A stretch of 64,000 nt of DNA from Achatina immaculata (lineage: Eukaryota; Mollusca; Gastropoda; Stylommatophora; Achatinidae), in NCBI GenBank assembly GCA_009760885.1, contig CM019717.1, forward strand, positions 51,979,366-52,043,365. The letters are read 5' to 3'. Shown here piece by piece: positions 33,701-45,700 of the stretch. The position numbers and the translations under genes are program-made. Every line of letters begins with the position of its first letter. Positions within the stretch are counted from its first letter, which is position 1. Under the pieces are notes generated by a model, which saw nothing but the letters and a program-made list of their open reading frames with translations, did not search any database and was not told where the DNA came from.

Positions 33701-36700
33701 ATACATTCTCTGAACAGTAGTAAAATAGCTTTTCTTAATACTGTTATCTAGTAAGGGTAAAATTTCTATTCTTAACCTTGTCACTGGGCCGTTCCAGGGA
33801 GTAAAGAGTTATGGCGGCTGCTTTTCTCACTTGCTCATGACTGTCATCCAGAAGACACTCCAAAGCTACAAATATCTTCTCCGGCAGCTCACTCACAAGG
33901 TTATGGTCTCCAGATCTTAAGACATTGTTACTTGAGTCTGGCTTGTATTCTGCTGCCTATGTATTGCAAGAATAAATATTCATAAATACTGTTTTGGGGT
34001 TTTAGTTTAAAAAAAAACCCCAGAACTTAACAGTATAAAATTGTTGGTCAACAACTGGGAAAAAAAAACTGCTGCTCTGTGTATAACAATTTAAATGTGC
34101 TTCTTATACTAAGAAAAAATAGAATTTTTGTGCAGTTCTACATTACTGCACACACACATGTAACATATTATACTCTTTAAAGAAATATTACAAACAGTTC
34201 AGTTGTCAATATTTAGTAAGCTCCTGGCTGAATTACAATAAATGATTAGCTGACACTATATTTAAACAAGACACCACAATCTTTACACAAGTCATCACAT
34301 TCTATACTAAACTCAGTACTTTCTTTTAAAAAAGTCACCACAATCTTTACATGAAGTTAAAGCATTTTTTTTTCTTTTTAAACATATCTAATATATTTAT
34401 AGACAAAACAAGAACACTAAATGAATTAATAAAATAAAATGTACCGATCTTTGAATAAAAGTGATGGACAAGCACAAAATGAGGAAGAAAATAAAAAGGG
34501 CATGTCTGGCAAAAATTCATGAAGAAATATGAGCATAAGACTTCAATAGCATAGTCTAATTATGTGAGAAATGTGCTTCATGATCACCATACACTTATCT
34601 AACTAGACTGTTACATCTCTCCAAAATATTTAATGGTAACATCATTTTAAAAAGAAAAATATGAAGAACTCTTATAGAAAAGAACCAGTATGTATGAAAT
34701 AAAAAAAATTTTAAAATGTAGAAATTCATAAAAATGAACGCATAAATTTCATGCACACCAGCCTGTAGCAGCAGCATTATAAATTATCTTTTGATCAGCC
34801 ATTTTATCATCTCAAACTCTTAGTCAGTCACACAACTGTTATCACAATGAAATCATTATTTTATACTTGTGGTATCGCCATTGTGAATTACGAAATAAAA
34901 ATTTTATTTAAAATTATCCCAAAGTGCAAAGTTAGTGTTAATGGCAATTTTATGAAATCTAAGAGTTCCCATGAAATATTCTCTTTATGTTATAAAACAA
35001 AAATATTTAGTTTAGTAGGAACAGAAAAAAGTCACATACTAAAGTTGGCTGAATAAAAATGAATCAATTATTCTATTTTTGCATTAATTATTTTTGCTGA
35101 TGTCTTAATGTGTATAAGTTTTAAATTAAATATAGGTGTTTTGTATTTTGCACAGTTTCAAGCACATATGTGAAGGTTTGGAGCCAATCTGCCGTGGATA
35201 TGAGCAGACCACTGTATGGTCATCATTGCTAAGTGCAAAATCAAACACTGATAGATCTAACCTTTGCTATAGTGGCAACAGCCTTCAGTCTGACATAAGG
35301 TTGTATGTCCGCCATGTCCTTTATTAGATCACCTGGTGTACTATCTGCAAACTGACCACAGAGAAACCACTTATTGTGCCACTCACGAGCTGGTAGGGAC
35401 ATAAAGTGAACTAGCTTTGAGACAAATTAGCTTAAGAAAATTTAGTTTGTACAACTTCCTGTAATATTTGTTAATTCAATGTTAATGAAAACACAACAAA
35501 TGGTAAATAAAGGTAATATTCATTTTCTATTTAACAAATTATTTTTTATGAGAAATAGAGTGGTTAAGTACATCAAAATTGTGTATTCTATACTCTGGAG
35601 TGAGAAAGAACGAGCAAAGCAAGGTGTTGGAATGCTGGCAAAATCCTAGAAACAAACCAGAGCTCAAGTCAATCAATCAATCAAGTGTCGTGCCGCATGG
35701 CATAAGCAATCATTTCTCTCTACAATTCCCTGTCTTTAGACTTGATTATGAGGTCCGCTGGTGACTTTCTTCCTACCCACGCTGACAGTCCATCCAGTAA
35801 CTTCTCTCTCTGTCTCTTCCTCCCTCAATTTTTCCAGTTGCCACAGTGTGTTCCGATATTCCTCCTCTCAGAAAATGTCCTACAAATCTCACTTGTCTGC
35901 CTCTGATCTTTACTGTAATTTGCCTTTAACTCCAGCCTCTCTTAAGACTTCTTAGTTAGTTTTCTTAGCTGTTCATGGTACTTTCAACATCAAGTATATG
36001 ATACCTTCAACATCAGGTAGACCATAAAGCAGTAGTAGCAGTTAATCAGAACACATGGGAAAAACCATAATAGAACTCAAAAGAAGAAGACAAGTGAAAC
36101 AACAAAACTAAGCAAGCTCAAGGAAGAGAATGTGAAAGAAGAATATGAGAAGAAAATCAGTGAATTGTTCATAAACTTACCAACAGAAACAAAATTATTG
36201 GAAGAGGAATGGTGCCTTGTTCAAAACCAGCATTTTGCAAGAAGCAAAGGAAATGTAGAGCAGTGAGAAAAGGATGTAGAGAAATGAAAATAACAACAAG
36301 GAGAAATGCTGAGGTGAAAGAGGCTGTAAAGGAAAAGAAAAAATAAATATAAAGAATGGACTGAGAAGTAAGGAGGAGCAAGACTTCATTGAATATTGAA
36401 TTACAAGAAGATACTCTAAGTGAGTAATAAAAGAAGCAAAGGTAAAATCATGGCAGGAATATGGTGAAGCATTAAACAACAATCACTAATAAGCCATGAA
36501 AATCTTTTATAAAAAGATCGGAGAAAGGAGAAAGGGAGCAGAGCTCTTCAACCCAACAGAGACTGTGAATGATGTTAATGGTGATCCAATGTACGAAACA
36601 GAATGTGTTCTAGAGAGACAGAGATAATACTTTGACAAGCTACTCAATATAAACCATCCAAAACATGTCAAATCCATGATAACAACACAGTTGGCCCCAT

Positions 36701-39700
36701 AGAAATGGAACCAGATTTACTGCAAGCTGAAATCAGAGAAGCTATCAGAAAGGCCCCAATGAATAAAGCTAAAGAATGTGGTGGAATACACAGTGAGTTA
36801 ATCAAATGTACAAAAGAGGTTGGAATAGCTTGGCTTCACAGACTCTATAACTTGGTATGGGAAAAAACAAGAAAATACAAGACTGGAGAAATGCTGTAAT
36901 TATTCCAGTATGGAAGGAAAATGAAAGGGACTGCAAACAATATAGAGGCATTTTACTACTAAGCCATACTGGCAAAATGATCTGCAAGATCCTCGAGAAC
37001 AGTCTGAGGCCAGTGATTGAACCACAGTTAAATGAAATTCAAGTGATTTAGAAAAAATAGAATCTATACAGACACTATTTTTTTCCCTAAGATAATTAAT
37101 AGAAAAATCAGCCTAACACAATCAGACACTGTATATATCTTACGTAGATCAAGAAAATGTATTCGACAGAGTAGATAGATATAAACTGAGGGAAATCTTA
37201 CAGCATTAGTACACATCTGATCATTCATTCATTCATTTGCATGTTCCCTGCAGAACTTTGCCTCCCTAACAGCTCTCCTGTAGGCCTCTCGGTTGTGAGC
37301 AAGATGCCCTGCTGCTGATGCATCTATCTGCAGATCATCAACGATGTCTTGCAGCCATCTTCACTTTGGTCTTCCTCTCTTTCTTTTTTGCATTATGTAC
37401 CCTTCCAGTACGGTCTTCTCTAGATCATCATGACATTTAATGTGTCCAAAATATTTAAGTTTCCTCTCTTTAATCCTCTTTACTAGCCAGCCTTCTTCAA
37501 TATTAAGTTCTTGTAGTATGGATATATTTGTTCTTTTTTTTGTGTCCATGATATTTGAAGAACTCTTCTGTAGCATTTACATTCAAAGGCATTTATGTGT
37601 TTCTCAGCTGTTGTGTTAAGTGTCCAGGTCTCACAGGCATATTTTGTGATGGGAAAGATGCATGCCCTTAAAAATCTTATTTTTGTAGTTCTGTCTGTTC
37701 CTCTCCACAGATTCTTTAGTTGTTTTACTTTCTGAAGAGCAATAGATAATCTCCTTTTAATTTCCCTCATTGTATCTCCATTATTAGTTAGTAGTGATCT
37801 AAGATATTCAAAATTCCTCATTGATACATATTTCAGCTGCCTAGTTTGTTTTGTCAGTTGTCATCAGTTTAGTTTTATTTGCATTAAGACAGAGATTTTG
37901 CTCTTCGCTGCTCTTATGGACTGACATAATTATTTTTTCCATTCCTTTTTGTGTTGTGGACAATAATACTGTGTCATTAGCATATCTAATCTCTGGTATT
38001 TCATAACCTCCAATTCTTATGGCATTGTAATATTCTTTGTCTCTACATCTTCTCTAACATTCCTCATTATATTTTCAGTATACAAGTTAAATAAGTAAGG
38101 CGACAATATGCACCCCTGATAGACCCCTTGTTTTATATCAGTGTTAGTTATGTTTGTTATATGAACAGCATATTTGTAGAATGTCTGGAATAGAGTGAAA
38201 GATGTATGATAAAGGGCAGAATGTCAGATGGGCCTGCGTGCCCAATTCTTAACCCTTTTGAAATAAAGATCAATCAGTCAAACCAAGTTGTTGTTTGACC
38301 ATTTATTCTTACTGCTGCTTGATGGTTTAGATACAGCAGTGATGTTAATTGTATCAAATGTGTTGTAAATCCCATTTTTTCCATTATTTCCCAGTTTCTG
38401 GTGTTGTATAGTCAAATGCCTTTGAGTAGTCTATAAACGATAAATATAGATTCACATTAAACTCTCTGCATTTCTCTATTATTAATCTTATATTGAATTT
38501 ATGATTTCTTGATCTTCTTCCTTGCCTGAAACCAGCTTAGACCATATTGATTTCTGTTTTCTTATGAAGTCTACCCATTACGATTTTTAACAGAATTTTA
38601 CTGGCATAACTAATCAGGGCAACAGTTCTGTAGTTTGTGCATAATTTCAGATTACCCTTTTTTGGCAGTGGTATGAATACAGTTCTTTTCCATTCTTTTG
38701 GCCAAATACCTGAATGCCATATCTTTTTACATAATGCATGATTGATTGTTGCACATTCCTTTCCTCCTGCTTTAATAAGTTCAGCTGTTATCTCATCACA
38801 TCCTGGTGATTTACCATTTTTCAGATTCTTTATTGCCCATAAAACTTCTTCAGTTGGTTCAGGTTCTTTCTCCTTCAATAATAATTGGTTGGGTAGTAAA
38901 TATATATATGAAGAGGAAGTTAGATTTCTTTTTTTTTTTTCCATTTGTTGATTTTAGTTGTTACACACAGGAAACATCAAGGCTTTCACACAGTAAAGTA
39001 ACAGAGCACAGTACTATATGGTTAGACCTTGACAAAAATGGCACTTTTAGACATGAGAGAAATAAAAATGACAAGAGTTACCTGGAACTTAAAGCACAGA
39101 CTCCAGTAGGATGACCAACTGTCTAGCCATGAGAGAATGGTGCATTAATCAATTTAGCCATCTATCAACCCCATACAAAGGGTTTTGATAGCAAAGCCAT
39201 CAATGCCTGTCTGACATTTTAATCATGACACCCACAAAGGAAATGAGGCCATGACACAGAAATTCTGTAATTTAGATTCAGTTTCTCACAGGTACCAAAT
39301 TTGAGAAACAAATATGCACATGGTCTCCTGCAAATGTCTAATGATTTTAGTTGCCAAATATAAATGTTGTTCTTGTTTTGTTCAGCTGTTATTTCATCAC
39401 ATCTTGGTGATTTACCATTTTTCAGATTCTTTATTGCCCATAAAACTTCTTCTATTGTCGGTTCAGGTTCTTTCTCCTCCAATAACAATTCACACTGTTG
39501 ATTACTGCTTTCACAGTCAGTTGTTTCATACATTCCTCTGCAATAATCCTTCCATCTTTCTAGAATTTACTCTGTCTCTGTCAAGGTATTCCTCATCTCG
39601 TTACAAATTACATTTAGCTTAAGATGTCAGAGATGTCAATGTCTTCATTTCTTTAAACATTTCACTATCTCTTCCACACTTCTGATTTTTTTCTGTTCTT

Positions 39701-42700
39701 TCACAACTATCTTGTATGTATTGTTTTTTTGTCTTTTTTTATGTTTCTTCATACTTCTTTTGTTAAAGATTTATATTCCTCTTTGTTGTTGTTTGTCACT
39801 TTCCATTGCATCTTCATTCCTCTACATTGTTTTATCAGTTCTAGTGTGCCTGCTGTAATCCATCAATTCTTTTGTGTTTTCTTTACTGGAACCATGTCTT
39901 TAGCTGTTGTTATTAAGATATCTCTGACATCTGATCAACCTATGCAAAAATCTATATGAAAACAGATAGTGTACAGTTAGAACAAATGAGGGACACCTCT
40001 GAACCACTCATCACAAAATCTTAAGTAATGCAGGGGCAGCGTACTATCTCCCTTACATTCATGACATACATTGATAACACCTGCAAAGAAGCTGACATAC
40101 ATAGTAAAAAATTCACCACTAAAATGCCCAACAACCACACTCCAGAAACAATGCCAATAAATCTGCAACACCTTCCAGAAAACATACCGTAAGGTGGACC
40201 ATAAATGAACACCATTTTGCTGACAACCAAGCACTTTTAGTCACATCAGAAAAAGACCTACAGCAGAAAATGGATAACTTAGCAAGGGCATGTAAAACCC
40301 AAACGTGAAGATCAGTGCTGAAAAACAGAAGTCATAACTATAGTGAGAGAAGAAATCTGAACAAAGATCTTCATAAACAACCAGCCCTTGAAACAAGTGA
40401 AACATTTCAAATACCTAGATAGCACAATATTATTCATAGGGAAACTGACACAGATTGAGAACAGATGAAATAAAGTGAATTAGCCATTGGACAAATAACT
40501 CCTTTACTAAAAAACAAATAAATCACAAATGAAACAAAAAGAGCAATGAACAACACAATTTTCCTTCCAGCTCTGTACTATCAATGTCAAACATGGATAC
40601 TAACAGCCAAAAACAAAAGGAAAATCATCATGACAGAAATGAGATGTTTAAGAATACTAAATGTGACAAGAAGAGACCAAATAAGAAATGATGCCATCAG
40701 GGCAAAGGTTGGAGTAACACCAGTACTACACTATATCCAGAAACTGCAAGTCAAATGCTTTGGCCATGTTACATGGTTACCACAAGAAAGTATACCTCAA
40801 AAAGCATTCACATCAAAATTTGTAGGTAGCAGAGGAAAAAGGCTGGCCATGCAAGAGATGGAGAGAGGAAATTACAGAAGCATTAAATATCCCATTATAT
40901 GAAGCAAATCGCCAAGCCTAATCAAGACAATTAGTCCCTTCAACACTGAAAGGACTATATGATAAAGGAGACAAGACAAGACAAAACAAGACAAGACAAG
41001 ACAAGGCAAGGCAAGGCAAGACAAGACAAGACAAGACAAGACAAGACAAGACAAGGCATGACAAGACAATACATAGGGTGGTAAAGTTAAAGCTGACATA
41101 CTTCTAAGTTTCTCTTGTTTTATGCAAATGAAACAGGACTATTTTCTACAGTGCCTTGATCAAAGGTTGTACACTATATTACAGAATATAAAACTCTAAG
41201 TCTAACATGGCCAAACCATTTGACTTGCTGTTTCTGGATACGGTGTAGTACTGGTGTTACTCCGTCTTTTGCCCTGATGGCATCATTTCTTATTTGGTCT
41301 CTTCTTGTCACGTTTAGTATTCTTTGTTAAGTAATGAAAGAGAATAAGAGTCTAAGAGTCAGAAGAGGCCTTACCTTAAAAAAGGGAAGTTTATAGATAA
41401 GAAAGATAAAAGATCATAAAAGAATGACTAATAAATCAGCCTGTTACATCTTAAGATGAAGGCACTGGTTAGCATTAACTAGGTCTGCTTTGGTATGTTC
41501 TATGGCCATGAAAAAAAGACATTTCTTGATAAAACAACTTAGTGCACTGGCCCTTCTAGTATAGTGGTCACATATCCTTCTGGAACTAAGAGAATTCAGA
41601 GTCTTTTTGTCATGACCTCTTTTTTTAGGTCTTTGGGCATTAACTTTATCATGCTTTCCCCTTCATCTTCTGTGCTTCACACTCTTCATCTTCTGTGCTT
41701 CATACTCTTCATCTTCTGTGCTTCACACTCTTCATCTTCTGTGCTTCACACTCTTCATCTTCTGTGCTTCACACCCTTCATCATCTGTGCTTCACACTCT
41801 TCATCTTCTGTGCTTCACACCCTTCATCTTCTGTGCTTCACACTCTTCATCTTCTGTGCTTCACACTCTTCATCTTCTGTGCTTCACACCCTTCATCTTC
41901 TGTGCTTCGCACCCTTCATCTTCTGTGCTTCACACCCTTCATCTTCTGTGCTTCACACTCTTCATCTTCTGTGCTTCACACTCTTCATCTTCTGTGCTTC
42001 ACACTCTTTATCTTCTGTGCTTCACACTCTTCATCTTCTGTGCTTCACACCCTTCATCGTCTGTGCTTCACACCCTTCATCTTCTGTGCTTCGCACTCTT
42101 CATCTTCTGTGCTTCACACCCTTCATCTTCTGTGCTTCACACCCTCAATCTTCTGTGCTTCACACTCTTCATCTTCTGTGCTTCACACTCTTCATCTTCT
42201 GTGCTTCACACCCTTCATCTTCTGTGCTTCACACTCTTCATCTTCTGTGTTTCACACTCTTCATCTTCTGTGCTTCACACTCTTCATCTTCTGTGCTTCA
42301 CACTCTTTATATTCTGTGCTTCACACTCTTCATCTTCTGAGCTTCACACCCTTCATCTTCTGTGCTTCACACTTTTGCAAATGATTATGCAACATATGTA
42401 TGTATAAAGTTTTTTAAAAAAAGGTGAAAGTAGCCCCATTATGCAATGGGAGCACTTACAGTACATAGTGTTAGTGTTCATATTTTTCTTGACCTGCTGA
42501 CACGCTAGTGAGTGATACAGTCACCATTATGTTTGACCATCTTTCCTTCCTAGCTCCAGAAGAAGTCAAGTACCCACTTCTACAGATGGATATCCGACCA
42601 GGGCATCTCCAGTTGGATTCAAACTCCTGACTTTTGCCATAAGAGACCAGCACACTAATCACTTTACCACTCTGATACCTGTATATACACTGTGGGTGTA

Positions 42701-45700
42701 GATAATTTAGTATTTGTGTATTGTATGTGTGTGTGTATGAGTGAGTGAGAGAGAGAGAGAGAGAGAGAGGAATAGACCAAGAGGGAATAATTCTCACCTA
42801 TAGACACTAGGGTATGATTCTGCCGGATCTTCTGCATCTGCACTGGATCAACAGTTTTCTTGGTAGCAGAATTAAATTTATTTGATGCTGAAGTTAACAT
42901 TTCTGTGTCCTAAAGAAGAATTTGTTCATTAATATTATTTCACCAACTTACAGTTTCAGAGTTATCAAAGAACACATAAGAATAATTTTTTTTAAATGTT
43001 TCACATTATAATTTGTATAAGAATATGCAGAATAATGTCATACTATAAATCTGAAACAAAATGATATTAAAATAAAACAAACTGATATTGATATCAACTG
43101 ATATCAGATAATTTTTCTGTATCACCATGTCTCTCATTCAGTATTATGAACTCAAATCTGATATGATGTCTTTGTTCTTTTTTTTAGTTACTAATCTGAT
43201 TTTTATATTGTCCCATGATAACTTTTCTATTTATCTTCTATTTCTGCACATGTTTCTTGTCTAGTATGAGACACCTTCACACTGTTTAGTTCGAAACCCT
43301 TCTCTTTCACACTTTTATCTTATCCTTTAAATTTGATCAATAATTTCAGTAGCATAAAAAAATACTGGTTAATATTTACAGTATTGCTATCAAAAGTGCA
43401 GACCAAATAATCTTTAAGTAGTGAGGTAGATCAAACAAGAAAATAAAGTTTTACATTCACTGGCTGAGGTAAACCAGTCCAATGTTTAAGACCCTTCTTT
43501 GGTTTGTGACAAGAAACTTTCCCCCTGTTTTGATCATGGTCTTCATTGTTGCACCATTTATAAGGCTTCATTGGCATCTCTTGCTGAAGCTGCTTTTGAT
43601 ATTTATTCCCCGTTTCCATGAGTATTTCAGATGGACCAACAGTGGTATTGTAGACATGACATTTTCCTGTGTATTTTAAAGATAAAAGACATATACAGGA
43701 GGTATGCTGAATTTAAATAAAGACTACATGCTTCTCAAACTTGATTCTACAGTTTTCATAATTATATTTTGTGTTTTAATAAATACAACTTAAATATTTT
43801 GCTACAAATAATACACTATTTTGCATTCTATCATAATTTTTAAAAAAACTGAAATTCTTCTGCATAGAAAAATGTGCAGAGAAATTCATTGAATAGATAA
43901 CTGTACATACATGAATACATTCTAAAACATACCAATAAGCCATTCTTGCTGGTAAAGATTGTCTGTCTCATATAATTTTTCTCCAACTTGAGGATTCAGA
44001 AAGTCTCTTAGCTTTGGGGGTGGAGTTTGAACACTTTCACGCACACTAATATTGTTGGCTGTTCTATTCACTGCACCTAAATTATGATGCCACAAACAAT
44101 GAAAATAAATTAAAGGAATGTTAACAAAAGAATGCTCTGTGGTAACCTACAAAAAAGATTCACCAATTCTACTCAAGATGGAGAGGACTTGGAAGCAGAG
44201 TAGGAAAGATAAAAGTGCAGAAAGGCAGAAAGAAAGATAAAAGAGAAGACAGAATTGTAGAGAAGAATAAAAGCTAATGTTACTGGCCCAACATCTAATG
44301 ACTGAAAATAACTTGAACAAATATGCTAGCTTGATGATAATTTGTGTCAGTCAAAAATGCCATAAGAGTACCAAACTATAAAAAATTTTTAGAAAGAACT
44401 CCAGATGTCATAGAAATGTTCACTGGTCATCATATTATAATGTTAAATATCATGGGAGCTGCCATTGAAAATTTAGTCTCTAAAATTTAGTGTGACATCT
44501 AGAACCTGTAAACTTCTGTTCAACTGCATGATAATGCACTATTAATATTAAAAGAGTTAACTAACTTACATGTATTTGTCAACATTAATTAGTGAATGCA
44601 CCTCCACAAATTGTAATTTATCATACCTGTTTCTTCTCTATTTTGGATTCTTTTTTTCTTCCTAAAAGCTGCAGGTTGTCTATAAAGTGGCGCTCTGTTA
44701 TCATCTGAATATGGGTCTGAATGTTCTGCTGGTGGAGGAGTCATACTGTAGACTCTTTCTAGAACACTGGTTCAGGGCAAGGCAGAAGATAATTTTATTT
44801 AATTTAAAAAAAAACTAGTAGCGAGAAAATATTTTGGCAAGAAAAAGGAACAAAACTCAGGTATGATAATGCAGGTGTTAAAAGAATGTTCAGAAGTTGA
44901 GAATACTAGGTCAGACAGTACTAAAACCAGGATCAAGTCACCCTCTCTTATCCCCAAACAGTAACCCTAATAGCAGACTGATGTGATACTATAGTCTGGC
45001 TAAGGGAGTAGGAATAGATTTCCTAAAGAGGTATAACCTGCTTCTTAGATCCCCTCTAGGAAGTGAGAAAAACTATTGATGTTTTTCTTTCAAGATCTTC
45101 ACAATAACATTAGCTGATGAGAGTTTCCTGTTCTCAACTGCAAGGAGATACAACAGCTATAAAACTGAATGCTAAAAGTATGGCAAAATTTGTAAATGCA
45201 AAACAAACTTAGGAAAGGTGTAATGGCTCCTTTTGTCCTACAAGATGACTTTGAAGCAGATAAATAGCAGCTGTCTGTGGAACAAAATTTTGCTGAGCAG
45301 TTTCTCTCATGACTGAAGCAATCAATATTTGCATAACTGGCCATACATGTAAACTGTGATTGTGGTGCAAGGTCAAATCCTTTAGCACTTTCATCTTCTG
45401 TCTTCAAACAATCCACTGGTGTATTTTATACATTCCTATAGCATACATTTAACAGACCCCTAGCATATTTTACTATCCTGTCTTCTCCTTATTCTCAGTG
45501 CAAAAAATGCATCAGATGGAGAGAGATGTGGAGGACCTGGCTGAGAAGATCATATTGTCCTATATATTGGTGAAAACAACTAGCAAGTCTGGCTAAAGCT
45601 GTTATTACCTCACATTAAACTCAGTGTTAAACTGTCTTATAGCCTGGAAAGAGATAATGTACTGCCGCTGCTACTCTAAAGAGGCATAATGTAAACCAAC

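Noticed and set aside
41564..42407. Three overlapping open frames of 229-258 codons
   Set aside because: They are the three reading frames of a stop-free 23-bp minisatellite in an intron; no domain or start context.
45099..45416. 105-codon minus-strand frame in HEATR4-like intron 1
   Set aside because: Cysteine- and serine-rich but with no family match, and the gene joins in frame without it.
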